Of a stretch of DNA of 60,563 bases, positions 35,091 through 43,204 are shown piece after piece; within the stretch, counting starts at the first letter, position 1; the number at the start of each line of letters is the position of its first letter. The position numbers and the translations under genes are program-made. Location of the stretch: the NCBI GenBank assembly GCA_947174505.1, contig CAMWJF010000021.1:1-60563 (forward strand), written 5' to 3'. Source of the stretch: an uncultured Lachnospiraceae bacterium. GTDB lineage: Bacteria > Bacillota > Clostridia > Lachnospirales > Lachnospiraceae. The notes below the pieces were generated by a model that did no database searches, was not told where the DNA came from, and saw nothing but the letters and a program-made list of their open reading frames with translations.

Positions 35091-36552
35091 ATTACATTTA
35101 CGTCAAATTACATTCTTGAGGAGCCTGAAGGGGCGTATTTTCCTGATTCTGCTTATTGTCGGGCTGATTCCATGCTTTATCATGCGCTATGCGATCCTGC
35201 AAAATTACGAACGGCGGGCGGTAAATGTCAGAACCTCTGATATTTCCACCCAGGTCAGGATTCTGGCGAATCACCTGATCACCTATCATTATCTGCAGGA
35301 TACTTCTTCCGAGGTCATCAATGCGGAGCTGGAGCAGCTCTCGAATCTGTATGACGGCCGTGTGCTTGTCATCAATGCGGATCTTCGGATTGTGAAGGAC
35401 ACCTACGGCATCAGCGAGGGGAAAACGATTATATCAGAGGAAGTCATCCGCTGCCTGCGGGGCGAGAGCGCCAACAGGTACGACCGGGAAAACGGTTATA
35501 TTGAGATGACCATACCCATCACGGAGACGTTGGAGGCGGATCTGCCGGTAGGAGCCGGGGAGCGCATTGATCTGGTGCGTGGCGTTATGCTGGTGAGCGC
35601 GTCCAACGACAGTATCATTGTCACCATGGAAATACTGAACCGTCAGGCGGTGATCGTGATGTCCATTGTGGGCGTGCTGATCTTTGTGGTGACGCTTCTG
35701 GTGTCCAAGTTCCTCTTTTCACCCTTTAAAAAAATGATACAGGCGCTGGACCAGGTGCAGGAGGGGTATACCAACGATCCGATTTCCGTGACGGACTGTC
35801 TGGAGACGGAGCATATCGGGGACGCTTTTAACCGGGTGCTGGGGCGCATGAAGATGCTGGACGATTCGAGGCAGGAGTTTGTATCGAACGTGTCACACGA
35901 GCTTCGGACGCCGATCACCTCCATGAAGGTGCTGGCCGATTCCCTGATTACCCAGAAGGATGTGCCCCTGGAAGTCTATCAGGAGTTTATGACCGATATC
36001 GCTGCCGAGATTGAGAGGGAGGATAAGATCATCAACGATCTGCTCTCTCTTGTAAAAATGGACAGGACATCTGCTGACCTGAATATCTCCGAGGTGGATA
36101 TCAACGCGCTTGTGGAACTGATTATGAGAAGACTGCGGCCCATCGCCATACGCAGGGACGTACAGCTTGTCTACGAGAGCCTGCGGCCGGTGACGGCGTC
36201 GGTGGATGAGGTCAAACTCACGCTGGCACTGTCTAATCTCGTGGAGAACGCGATAAAATATAATAAGGAGCACGGATTTGTGAAAGTGACGCTGGATGCC
36301 GACCACCAGTTTTTCACGGTGCAGGTGGAAGATTCCGGCGTGGGCATCCCGGAGGATGCGCTGGAGCATATCTATGAGCGTTTTTACCGGGTGGATAAAT
36401 CCCGTTCCAGAGAGATCGGCGGCACGGGGCTGGGGCTTGCCATTACGAAAAGTGCGGTTCTCATGCACAGAGGTTCGATTAAAGTGGAAAGTATTGAGGG
36501 GGAGGGAACCGATTTTAAGGTAAGAATCCCCTTGAAGTATATTGCGGTGTAA
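35050..36552 (+). CDS. Sensor histidine kinase, WalK/PhoR-like
   Basis: A 500-residue kinase. The first membrane segment (LKGRIFLILLIVGLIPCFIM) and the second (about 200-220) enclose an outer sensor domain of about 140 residues. A HAMP linker (LFSPFKKMIQALDQVQEGYT) follows. The HisKA box is FVSNVSHELRTPITSMKVLA and the ATPase is NLVENAIKYN, EDSGVGIPEDALEHIYERFY, GGTGLGLAI. The start at ATG 35050 follows GGAGAG. The GerM-like lipoprotein follows 17 bases later, an arrangement as in LpqB/MtrAB-type systems. Confidence 0.93.
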   Translation: MCGRSGALDITLLKLHLRQITFLRSLKGRIFLILLIVGLIPCFIMRYAILQNYERRAVNVRTSDISTQVRILANHLITYHYLQDTSSEVINAELEQLSNLYDGRVLVINADLRIVKDTYGISEGKTIISEEVIRCLRGESANRYDRENGYIEMTIPITETLEADLPVGAGERIDLVRGVMLVSASNDSIIVTMEILNRQAVIVMSIVGVLIFVVTLLVSKFLFSPFKKMIQALDQVQEGYTNDPISVTDCLETEHIGDAFNRVLGRMKMLDDSRQEFVSNVSHELRTPITSMKVLADSLITQKDVPLEVYQEFMTDIAAEIEREDKIINDLLSLVKMDRTSADLNISEVDINALVELIMRRLRPIAIRRDVQLVYESLRPVTASVDEVKLTLALSNLVENAIKYNKEHGFVKVTLDADHQFFTVQVEDSGVGIPEDALEHIYERFYRVDKSRSREIGGTGLGLAITKSAVLMHRGSIKVESIEGEGTDFKVRIPLKYIAV

Positions 36553-36568
36553 GGAGACGGAGGCTGGT

Positions 36569-37510
36569 ATGAAAAAGGCGGGACATATTTTTTTTGCAGC
36601 GGTTCTGGCCATGGGACTGCTTCTGTGTACAGCCTGCGCGGACAGGCGGGAGGCGCAGGCCGGCACCTCGTATAAGATATATTATGTAAACAATGATGAG
36701 ACAAAGATTGTCGAGCGGGAGTATGTGAGTGCAACTACGGACGGGACGCTTCTGCTTGAGGAGCTTTTAGAGCAGCTTACCCACATATCGGAAAAAATGG
36801 AGTATGAAACGCTGCTTGGAAAAGAGATTTCGGTGGAGGGGCATACGCTGGAGAACGGCCTGCTGACGCTGGATTTTGACGGGAATTACAAAAATCTGCG
36901 GGGAACGAGGGAGATTCTTGCGCGCGCATCCATTGTGAGGACGCTGACGCAGCTTCCGGGTGTGGAGCGCATGGCTTTCACGGTGATGGGGGAACAGCTT
37001 ACGGATGTGGCGGGAACCGCTGTTGGCGTGATGGCGGCAGACACCTTTATCGAGAATGCGGGCAATGAGATCAATGCCTATGAGAAGGTGGATCTCCGTC
37101 TCTATTTTGCCAACGGCACGGGGGAAAGCCTTGTGGAGGAGAACCGCCGCAACGTGGTGTATAACAGTAATATTTCCCTGGAGAAGCTTGTGGTGGAGAA
37201 GCTGGTGGAAGGGCCGATGACAGAGGGGGCTTACCCTACAATCAATCCGACCACGAAGATCGTGAGCGTCACCGTGAAGGATGGCACGTGTTATGTAAAC
37301 TTAAGCAGCGATTTTCTCAACCAGCCCTATAATGTAGCCTCCGACGTGACCATTTACTCGATCACCAATTCGCTGGCGGAGCTGTCCAACGTGAATCGGG
37401 TGCAGATATCCATAAATGGGGAGACAAATATTTCATATCGGGAGAATGTGAGCCTGAACAATGTGTTTGAGAGAAATCTGGATATATTGGAGTCGGGGAC
37501 AGTGCGGTGA
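36569..37510 (+). CDS. GerM-like lipoprotein with two GerMN domains
   Basis: About 313 residues. A lipoprotein-like leader (FFAAVLAMGLLLCTACADRR) gives a cysteine near residue 21. Two GerMN-type repeats follow (KIYYVNNDETKIVEREYV to LTLDFDGNYKNL, then DLRLYFANGTGESLVEENRR to GTCYVNLSSDFLNQP). GerMN domains occur in the spore-cortex protein GerM and in LpqB, where they help two-component kinases. Position behind a regulator/kinase pair supports a sensor-accessory role. The start follows GGAGG. Confidence 0.82.
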   Translation: MKKAGHIFFAAVLAMGLLLCTACADRREAQAGTSYKIYYVNNDETKIVEREYVSATTDGTLLLEELLEQLTHISEKMEYETLLGKEISVEGHTLENGLLTLDFDGNYKNLRGTREILARASIVRTLTQLPGVERMAFTVMGEQLTDVAGTAVGVMAADTFIENAGNEINAYEKVDLRLYFANGTGESLVEENRRNVVYNSNISLEKLVVEKLVEGPMTEGAYPTINPTTKIVSVTVKDGTCYVNLSSDFLNQPYNVASDVTIYSITNSLAELSNVNRVQISINGETNISYRENVSLNNVFERNLDILESGTVR

Positions 37511-37518
37511 CTTTCATA

Positions 37519-37567
37519 TTATGTAAACTAATTTGTCCGCATTGGGAGAATAGATTTATGTAAACTA
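37519..37567 (+). repeat. Two copies of TTATGTAAACTA 37 bases apart
   Basis: Copies at 37519-37530 and 37556-37567 lie in the short GerM/comEC gap. They mirror the GGTTTACATAA pair (also 37 apart) at 2537 and 2574 on the opposite strand. Confidence 0.7.
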
Positions 37568-37599
37568 AAAGTAAATACAATAGAATAAGGAGGGCAGAC

Positions 37600-39927
37600 A
37601 TGCGCAGACCATTATGCCTGATCGGGCTGGCATTTGTGGTGGCGCTGCTTCTTGGCATCAATCTGATTCCACACGATGCGCCGGACTGCGGCGTCCCGGA
37701 CGGCGAAACGGTTGCCGCCGTGGGGCGTGTGGAATGGAAGGAGCACAGGATTTCCGGAACGGAGGAAGTCCTTGTGATAACCTTGGAGCAGGCCATCATT
37801 CTGAAACCGGATCAAAGATCCGTTCTGAAACAAATCATAGAAGATTCTGACACAGCTTTTTCCAATTCGATTGCTGCAGATTCCGTAAAGAAAACAGAGA
37901 CATATTTAAAAGAAAACAGGGAGTTCTTCTGTCTGGAGGACACAGAGGAGATCCGGGGGATTTTATGCTATCTGGGCGGGGAGGAAAATCCTGCCATGGG
38001 AAGTCTTGTGCTGGTGGAGGGGAAATTCCGCCCGTTTTCGCACGCCACAAATCCCGGGGAATTTGACGCGGCGGATTATTACCGCGTCGCGGGGCAGCAG
38101 GGCAGGCTGATGAAGGCGGCGTGTCTGGCAGAGAGCGGCGGTTTTTCCGTCTTTCGGGAGACTCTTTACCGCTTTAGAGAATACTTGTCGCTTCTTCTCG
38201 GAGCATGTTACCCGGAAAAGGAGGCGTCCGTCATGGGGGCCATGCTTCTGGGGGAGAAAGCCATGCTGGACGGGGAAATCAAAAGCCTGTATCAGCATAA
38301 CGGCATAATACATATCCTGGCCATCAGCGGCCTTCACCTTTCCATTCTGGGAATGGGTTTCCACAAGCTCCTGCAGCGCCTGTGTGTCCCCAAGGTAGTT
38401 AACATAATACTATCTGTGTCGCTGATGTACTGTTATGGGATGATGACAGGTATGGGAATATCCATTGTCAGGGCGCTTGTGATGTTCGGCCTGAAGCTGT
38501 GCGCGGATTTGTGCGGCAGGACTTACGATCTGCTGACGGCAATGACGACGGCTGCGCTCCTGATTCTGGTGCAGCAGCCGCTTTATCTGACGCAGAGCGG
38601 TTTTCTGTTCTCCTTCGGCGCGGTCTGCGGCATCGGCCTTCTGCCTACGGTATCCCGGCAGTTTTCCACGGAAAACCGCTTTTTTAAGGCAGTATTTACG
38701 GGAGGCTGGATTTCCCTTTCAACCCTCCCTGTGTATCTGTGCTTTTATTACGAATTTCCGCCCTATTCCGTGCTTCTGAACCTGATCGTGATTCCCTGTA
38801 TGGGGGCGCTTCTGTTAAGCGGGATCGCGGTTATGGGGGCTGCGGCCTGCTCTCTGCCCCTGGGGCGTCTGGCGGCTTTTCCCGGCGTCTGGATTTTAGC
38901 TTTTTACGAAAAATGTGCCGCATGCTGTCTGAAACTGCCCGGGCGAAGGTGGGTGACGGGGCGGCCGGAGGACTGGCAGATTTTGGCTTTTCTGGCGCTT
39001 CTGGCGGCGGCGGTGGTTCTTGCGGGGAAGGGAAAAAAAGGGCATTTCTGGTGCGCGGTTTTTGGCGCGGTGTTTCTTCTGGGCTTTCGGGTGCCGCGGG
39101 GATTCGAGATCACTATGCTGGATATCGGGCAGGGCGACTGCATCTATCTGGCGGACGGGCAGGGAAGGCATTATCTGATTGACGGCGGCAGCTCCGATAA
39201 GAAGGAGGTGGAAACCTATCAGATTATACCGTTTTTGAAGTACCGGGGTGTAGGGCGGCTGGACGCGGTATTTGTCACCCATTCGGACGCGGACCACATA
39301 AGCGGGATTAAAGGACTGCTTCAGGCGTATGGGGAGACGGGAATCGGGATCGGCTGTCTGTTTCTGCCCGACGTGGCGCAGGAGAGCAGGGACGAGGCCT
39401 ACCGTGGGCTGGAGGAGCTTTCGCGGGATGCCGGGGTGCCTGTCAGGTATCTCCATGCCGGGGAGCGGCTGGAGAGTGGGAAAGTTATGTTAACTTGTAT
39501 GCATCCGAATAGAGATTATGTAAACCAAGATGCCAATGCCTGTTCCACGGTCCTGTATCTGACTTATGAAAGCTTTTCCGCGCTTTTTACGGGGGATCTG
39601 GAGGGAGAGGGGGAGGCGCTTGTGACCGGGCGGCTTGCCTGTATGGAAGATGCTTTCGGACTGGAATTGCCGCGACGGCTGACCCTGCTCAAGGCGGCCC
39701 ATCACGGTTCGAAAAACTCCACAAAAGAGGCGTTCCTGAAAATAGTAAATCCGCGGATGGCGCTTATTTCTGCGGGACGAGACAATTCCTACGGCCATCC
39801 CCATCAGGAGACGATGGAGCGGCTTGAGAACCGGGGGTGCCGGATTTATCAGACGCCTGAGAGCGGGGCGGTGACGGTCCGGGTAAAGGGCGGTATTGTC
39901 CGGGTGGAGGAGTATACGGCGAGGTGA
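37600..39927 (+). CDS. comEC: ComEC/Rec2 DNA internalisation protein
   Basis: The 775-residue protein has the three ComEC parts. The N-terminal outer OB-like domain is about 30-180. The Competence domain with many membrane helices contains IIHILAISGLHLSILGMGFH and GMGISIVRALVMFGLKLCAD. The C-terminal metallo-beta-lactamase-like domain has FEITMLDIGQGDCIYLADG, VFVTHSDADHISGIKGLL and LKAAHHGSKNSTKEAFLK. In the metal motif HSDADH the second His is Asp, as usual in ComEC. It forms the channel for transformed DNA, and comEA lies upstream. Start after AAGGAGG. Confidence 0.95.
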   Translation: MRRPLCLIGLAFVVALLLGINLIPHDAPDCGVPDGETVAAVGRVEWKEHRISGTEEVLVITLEQAIILKPDQRSVLKQIIEDSDTAFSNSIAADSVKKTETYLKENREFFCLEDTEEIRGILCYLGGEENPAMGSLVLVEGKFRPFSHATNPGEFDAADYYRVAGQQGRLMKAACLAESGGFSVFRETLYRFREYLSLLLGACYPEKEASVMGAMLLGEKAMLDGEIKSLYQHNGIIHILAISGLHLSILGMGFHKLLQRLCVPKVVNIILSVSLMYCYGMMTGMGISIVRALVMFGLKLCADLCGRTYDLLTAMTTAALLILVQQPLYLTQSGFLFSFGAVCGIGLLPTVSRQFSTENRFFKAVFTGGWISLSTLPVYLCFYYEFPPYSVLLNLIVIPCMGALLLSGIAVMGAAACSLPLGRLAAFPGVWILAFYEKCAACCLKLPGRRWVTGRPEDWQILAFLALLAAAVVLAGKGKKGHFWCAVFGAVFLLGFRVPRGFEITMLDIGQGDCIYLADGQGRHYLIDGGSSDKKEVETYQIIPFLKYRGVGRLDAVFVTHSDADHISGIKGLLQAYGETGIGIGCLFLPDVAQESRDEAYRGLEELSRDAGVPVRYLHAGERLESGKVMLTCMHPNRDYVNQDANACSTVLYLTYESFSALFTGDLEGEGEALVTGRLACMEDAFGLELPRRLTLLKAAHHGSKNSTKEAFLKIVNPRMALISAGRDNSYGHPHQETMERLENRGCRIYQTPESGAVTVRVKGGIVRVEEYTAR

Positions 39928-39955
39928 AAGGAGAAAGATCCGCCAAATTCAGCAA

Positions 39956-39984
39956 TTGAATAGCAACATATGATAACGTATACT
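39956..39984 (+). promoter_or_regulatory. Predicted promoter P1 of the holA region
   Basis: TTGAAT, 17 bases and TATACT, about 30 bases before the short leader ORF at 40015. Confidence 0.5.
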
Positions 39985-40014
39985 GGAAAAATAGAAAGAG
40001 AAGGGAGCCTGTTT

Positions 40015-40074
40015 ATGTATGCTTTAAGTCTTCTGGAACGCAGTTGTTTTTTTTCGCATGACCGATTATACTGA
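40015..40074 (+). CDS. 19-residue leader peptide ORF upstream of holA
   Basis: ATG 40015 follows AAGGGAG by about seven bases and encodes MYALSLLERSCFFSHDRLY. The stop lies 9 bases before the holA start, which itself has no ribosome binding site. Translation of holA could therefore depend on ribosomes that finish this peptide. This is an inference from spacing; the peptide has no recognised family. Confidence 0.5.
   Translation: MYALSLLERSCFFSHDRLY
40044..40072 (+). promoter_or_regulatory. Predicted promoter P2 just before holA (possible leaderless start)
   Basis: TTGTTT, 17 bases and TATACT. RNA would start about five bases before the holA ATG at 40084, giving a nearly leaderless message. 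Confidence 0.45.
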
Positions 40075-40083
40075 ATATAGATT

Positions 40084-41076
40084 ATGAAAAAACTAAGTGA
40101 AGAAATCAGGGAAGGAAACTTAAAACAGGTATATCTTCTGTGCGGGGAGGAGGCCTATCTGCGCAGGCAGTACAGGGACAGGGTGAAAAAGGCCCTTATG
40201 GGGGACGGGGATCTCATGAACCTGAACTGCTTCGAGGGAAAGGGGATCGTGCCGGGTGAGGTGATCGACCTTGCCCAGACTATGCCCTTTTTGGCGGAAA
40301 GACGGGTGCTGGTCATAGAGAACAGCGGCTTTTTCAAGCGCGGCGGAGAAGAGCTTGCGGCGTATCTGGCTGATCCCGCGCCCAGCGCTTACTTTCTGTT
40401 TGTGGAGGCGGAGGTCGATAAGAGGAGCAGGCTCTATAAGGCGGCTGCTGCCAGAGGGCGGGTGATCGAGTGCAAGACACCGGACGAGGGTGTGCTGAAG
40501 CGCTGGGTTGCGGAGCTTCTTGCGAAGGACGGAAAGCGGATCACCCAGAGAGATCTGGACTTTTTTCTGGAAAAGACGGGGACGGATATGGAAAATATCC
40601 GGGGCGAGGTGGAGAAGCTGGTCTGTTACTGTCTGGAGAGGGACGTGATTGCCGCGCAGGACATTGAGGCGGTCTGTGTCAGGCAGATTGGCAGCCGTAT
40701 CTTTGACATGGTGGAGGCCGTTGCGGACAAAAAGCAGAAGAAGGCCATGGAGCTTTACTATGATCTGCTGACCTTAAAAGAGCCGCCCATGCGCATTTTG
40801 TTTCTGATAGCCAGACAGTTCAATCTGCTCCTGCAGGTGAAGGAGCTGAAGAATAAAGGGTATGATACGCGCAGCATCGGTGAAAAAGTGGGGCTTAAGG
40901 GTTTTATCGCCGGAAAATATGTCAGTCAGGCGGCGAAATTTAAGGAGGCGGAGTTAAAGCGGGCGCTGACAGACTGCGTGGAGACGGAGGAGGCCGTAAA
41001 GACGGGGCGGATGAACGATGTGATGAGTGTGGAGCTCCTGATTGTGCGGGAGAGTATGCAGCCGGTGAAGATTTGA
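40084..41076 (+). CDS. holA: DNA polymerase III delta subunit
   Basis: A 330-residue clamp-loader subunit. The N-terminal AAA-like domain opens REGNLKQVYLLCGEEAYLRR, followed by FLAERRVLVIENSGFF and YFLFVEAEVDKRSRLYKA. The middle domain has FFLEKTGTDMENIRGEVEKL. The C-terminal helical collar has RQFNLLLQVKELKNKGYDTR and AGKYVSQAAKFKEAELKRAL. It opens the beta clamp with gamma/tau and delta-prime. It follows comEC as in many Firmicutes. rpsT, often next to holA, is not here. Confidence 0.93.
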   Translation: MKKLSEEIREGNLKQVYLLCGEEAYLRRQYRDRVKKALMGDGDLMNLNCFEGKGIVPGEVIDLAQTMPFLAERRVLVIENSGFFKRGGEELAAYLADPAPSAYFLFVEAEVDKRSRLYKAAAARGRVIECKTPDEGVLKRWVAELLAKDGKRITQRDLDFFLEKTGTDMENIRGEVEKLVCYCLERDVIAAQDIEAVCVRQIGSRIFDMVEAVADKKQKKAMELYYDLLTLKEPPMRILFLIARQFNLLLQVKELKNKGYDTRSIGEKVGLKGFIAGKYVSQAAKFKEAELKRALTDCVETEEAVKTGRMNDVMSVELLIVRESMQPVKI

Positions 41077-41166
41077 GACGGGCGGCCACGTACCGCCGGG
41101 AATTTGAGGCTGGCGGCCGCAAGACACCGTCGGGGATTTGAGAAGGGCAGCCGCGTACCGGCGGAC
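41071..41166 (+). repeat. Three tandem 31-34 bp imperfect repeats
   Basis: Units start at 41071, 41102 and 41136, each opening ATTTGAG and followed by a GGGCGGCCGCGTACCG-like GC core. A fourth ATTTG begins at 41167. The first unit contains the holA stop codon. Confidence 0.75.
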
Positions 41167-41192
41167 ATTTGTCACTGGAAAAAAACTTCTGG

Positions 41193-41222
41193 TTGCGCAC
41201 AGGGGTATATTTACAGTACAAT
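41193..41222 (+). promoter_or_regulatory. Predicted thrH promoter
   Basis: TTGCGC, an 18-base spacer and TACAAT, about 57 bases before the start codon. Confidence 0.4.
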
Positions 41223-41279
41223 AGTAACAGGAATGATAATTTACCGTCATTTACTACGATCAGATATTGGAGGCATGAC

Positions 41280-41891
41280 ATGAGTATGCATATTGTTTGT
41301 CTGGATCTGGAGGGCGTGCTGGTGCCGGAGATCTGGATTGCCTTTGCGAAGGAGAGCGGTATTTCGGAGCTTACGAGAACGACGAGGGACGAGCCTGATT
41401 ATGACAAGCTGATGAACTGGCGGCTCGGCATTCTGCGGGAGCACGGACTGGGACTGAAGCAGATTCAGGAGACCATCGCGAAGATCGACCCGCTGCCGGG
41501 GGCGAAGGAATTTCTGGACGAGCTGAAGCGGATGGCGCAGGTCATTATTATCAGCGATACCTTTACACAGTTTGCGGGACCGCTGATGGAAAAGCTGGGC
41601 TGGCCCACGATTTTCTGCAATTCCCTTGAGGTGGCGCAGGACGGGGAGATCACCGGGTATAAGATGCGTGTCAGGGATTCCAAGCTGACCACGGTGAAGG
41701 CGTTGCAGTCCATCGGGTATGAGACCATTGCCGCCGGGGACAGCCATAACGATCTGGCCATGATACAGGCGGGAAAGGCAGGATTTTTATTCAGAAGCAC
41801 GGAACAGATTAAAAAGGACTATCCAGAGATTCCGGCTTATGAGACGTATGAGGAGCTGTTAGGAGCCCTTAAGGAAGCGATTGGACAGTAA
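41280..41891 (+). CDS. thrH: Phosphoserine phosphatase / homoserine phosphotransferase ThrH
   Basis: A 203-residue HAD-superfamily enzyme. The opening HIVCLDLEGVLVPEIWIAFA has the D-x-E nucleophile motif peculiar to ThrH. The middle VIIISDTFTQFAGPLMEKLG and AAGDSHNDLAMIQAGKAGFL are motifs II and IV. The family, known from Pseudomonas, removes phosphate from phosphoserine and can pass it to homoserine to make phosphohomoserine, a threonine precursor. The start at 41280 follows GGAGG. glyA, hom and lysC lie 8-12 kb away, which fits a serine/threonine role. Confidence 0.88.
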   Translation: MSMHIVCLDLEGVLVPEIWIAFAKESGISELTRTTRDEPDYDKLMNWRLGILREHGLGLKQIQETIAKIDPLPGAKEFLDELKRMAQVIIISDTFTQFAGPLMEKLGWPTIFCNSLEVAQDGEITGYKMRVRDSKLTTVKALQSIGYETIAAGDSHNDLAMIQAGKAGFLFRSTEQIKKDYPEIPAYETYEELLGALKEAIGQ

Positions 41892-41947
41892 TCGCTGGTA
41901 CGGAAAACAGGCCGGGATTCCGGCGACAGTTGAAAGGAGAACTTACT

Positions 41948-42241
41948 ATGAAGTGTTTGCGTGTGGGCCTGGAGGTCGATGTTGAAAAATATGAAGTGGG
42001 CAAAGGCATGGAGGATGGCGTCGAGCTGTGGTCGGACGTGGTGACAAGAGGCTGGTTTGTCATGGATTCCCTTGTGCAGATCAGGAAGGAGAACGGGGCG
42101 ATTGTCTGCCCGTACATTCTTCATAAGAGAGGAAAGACATTTATTGCGGAGGGGGACTATATCGTCAGGGAGCAGGACGGTTCCCGGCATGTCTGCAGTG
42201 AGGAAAAGGTCTTTAAGAGATTTAAGCCTGTCGAGGAATAG
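41948..42241 (+). CDS. Small hypothetical protein, PGDYG-like
   Basis: A 97-residue cytoplasmic protein starting at ATG 41948 after AAAGGAG. It is beta-rich. The second half, KTFIAEGDYIVREQDGSRHV, followed by CSEEKVFKRFKPVE, resembles PGDYG-type domains that accompany phage or nucleotide-related proteins. No catalytic residues are evident. It is 56 bases after thrH and may be co-transcribed. A terminator follows at 42276. Confidence 0.55.
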   Translation: MKCLRVGLEVDVEKYEVGKGMEDGVELWSDVVTRGWFVMDSLVQIRKENGAIVCPYILHKRGKTFIAEGDYIVREQDGSRHVCSEEKVFKRFKPVEE

Positions 42242-42247
42242 TGTTTA

Positions 42248-42260
42248 TTATGTAAACTTA
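42248..42260 (+). other. TTATGTAAACTTA motif copy
   Basis: A single intergenic copy of the same motif as at 37519 and 37556, lying after a stop codon and before a terminator. Confidence 0.5.
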
Positions 42261-42275
42261 ATAAGAAGAATAAGG

Positions 42276-42320
42276 AGACAGAAAGTCTGTAAAATCAGAT
42301 TTTCTGTCTTTTTCTTTTTA
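42276..42320 (+). terminator. Terminator of thrH operon
   Basis: AGACAGAAA and TTTCTGTCT (9 bp, with inner CTG/CAG) followed by TTTTCTTTTT. Repeat B1 begins directly at its T-run. Confidence 0.85.
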
Positions 42321-42405
42321 TTCTATAGGAAATTGCGACAGTGTAAACCATTCAAGGAGAATGCGAAGCATTCTCTGAATCGTCGCTGCCGAGCGACGAT
42401 TTTTT
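42321..42405 (+). repeat. Dispersed structured repeat family B, complete copy B1
   Basis: The conserved box TTCTATAGGAAATTGCGACA GTGTAAACC comes first. Then the hairpin ATTCA-AG-GAGAATGC/GCATTCTC-TGAAT, and the terminator stem CGTCGCT-GCCG-AGCGACG followed by ATTTTTT. Confidence 0.85.
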
Positions 42406-42464
42406 ACGTCCCGTTTATTGGACTCATAAAGTGCTATAGTGGTTTCAACAAGGGGGTGTGACAG

Positions 42465-42824
42465 ATGAACAGGGGTTTAGGCATGAAAACGGCGTTCTTG
42501 GTTCTGGCTGCCGCTCTCTGTGTGAGCGGGACGGTGTTGAGCAAAGAGAGGAACGGCCACACACAGGAAAATGAAAGATATGCGCTGCTCGAGGATGCTT
42601 TCACAGAGCGGGCGAAGGGGATTCTGGAGGCGCGCGGATATCAGAACAGCGGCGTGACAGTCACCTGGACGAGGGAGAACGGCGGCGCGAGAAGCTACCG
42701 GGTGGAGATTCACCATAAAAGAATCGGGAGTCTCGGGGATGACGAGAGAAGGAGACTGACCGAGGAGCTGTACTGTGAGGAATTTTGCGGTGAGGTAGAG
42801 GAGCTTAGGATTATTTATATATGA
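42465..42824 (+). CDS. Small secreted hypothetical protein
   Basis: A 119-residue protein with a likely signal peptide (MKTAFLVLAAALCVSGTVLS, from the ATG at 42483; the open frame starts at 42465). The mature part is charged, with two cysteines near the end (LYCEEFCGEVEELRI). It carries no recognised domain. Its size and pattern resemble stage III sporulation AF/AG-like small proteins only superficially, so no function is assigned. It is followed by the SOS-type promoter region. Confidence 0.5.
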   Translation: MNRGLGMKTAFLVLAAALCVSGTVLSKERNGHTQENERYALLEDAFTERAKGILEARGYQNSGVTVTWTRENGGARSYRVEIHHKRIGSLGDDERRRLTEELYCEEFCGEVEELRIIYI

Positions 42825-42854
42825 TCCGACATGGAAATCGTCCTATCTTTGGTG

Positions 42855-42903
42855 TTGACAGAAAAGAACATTTGTTCTACAATTAAAATCTGAACAAATG
42901 TTC
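42855..42903 (+). promoter_or_regulatory. Sigma-A promoter with two LexA (SOS) boxes
   Basis: TTGACA, exactly 17 bases and TACAAT. The spacer holds AGAACATTTGTTCT (42865-42878) and a second box TGAACAAATGTTCT (42891-42904) covers the expected RNA start. Both have the GAAC-N4-GTTC form of Bacillus/Clostridium LexA sites (consensus CGAACRNRYGTTYC). Binding of LexA to either would block RNA polymerase. Confidence 0.85.
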
Positions 42904-43143
42904 TGACTGCACAGAAAGAAGTGCGAAAGAATTGAAAAGCAATTCTTTGGTTGCAGACGTTAAGTCTGCGACGCAGTGAAAGAAACAAATGTCACGGAAG
43001 AAAGTGCGAAAGAATTGCGAAGCGATTCTTTGGTCGCAGACGTTTAGTCTGCGACGCGGAGAAAGAAACAAATGTCACGGAAGAAAGTGCGAAAGAATTG
43101 CGAAGCAATTCTTTGGTCGCAGACGTTTAGTCTGCGACGCGGA
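42893..43143 (+). repeat. Three tandem copies of a double-hairpin unit in the SOS leader
   Basis: Units start at 42893, 42984 and 43067 (91, 83 and about 77 bases). Each has hairpin 1 (AAAGAATTGC/GCAATTCTTT) and hairpin 2 (GTCGCAGAC-GTTTA-GTCTGCGAC). Differences between units keep pairing: unit 2 has a T-G wobble in stem 1 and unit 1 a G-T wobble in stem 2. The units also start with AACAAATG, which in unit 1 is part of LexA box 2. Confidence 0.9.
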
Positions 43144-43172
43144 TAGACATTTGTATATTTTGGGATTATACT
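43144..43172 (+). promoter_or_regulatory. Predicted second promoter before DUF1653 gene
   Basis: TAGACA, 17 bases and TATACT, ending 33 bases before the start codon. It would give SOS-independent transcription of the operon. Confidence 0.5.
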
Positions 43173-43204
43173 GGTAGAGAATAATTACAAAAAAGGAGAT
43201 TCCT

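Noticed and set aside
41071..41166. Possible CRISPR-like array
   Set aside because: The units are directly adjacent with no spacers and vary in sequence, so they are ordinary tandem repeats.
42893..43143. Possible CRISPR array in the SOS leader
   Set aside because: The 77-91 base units repeat over their whole length; there are no unique spacers and no cas genes.
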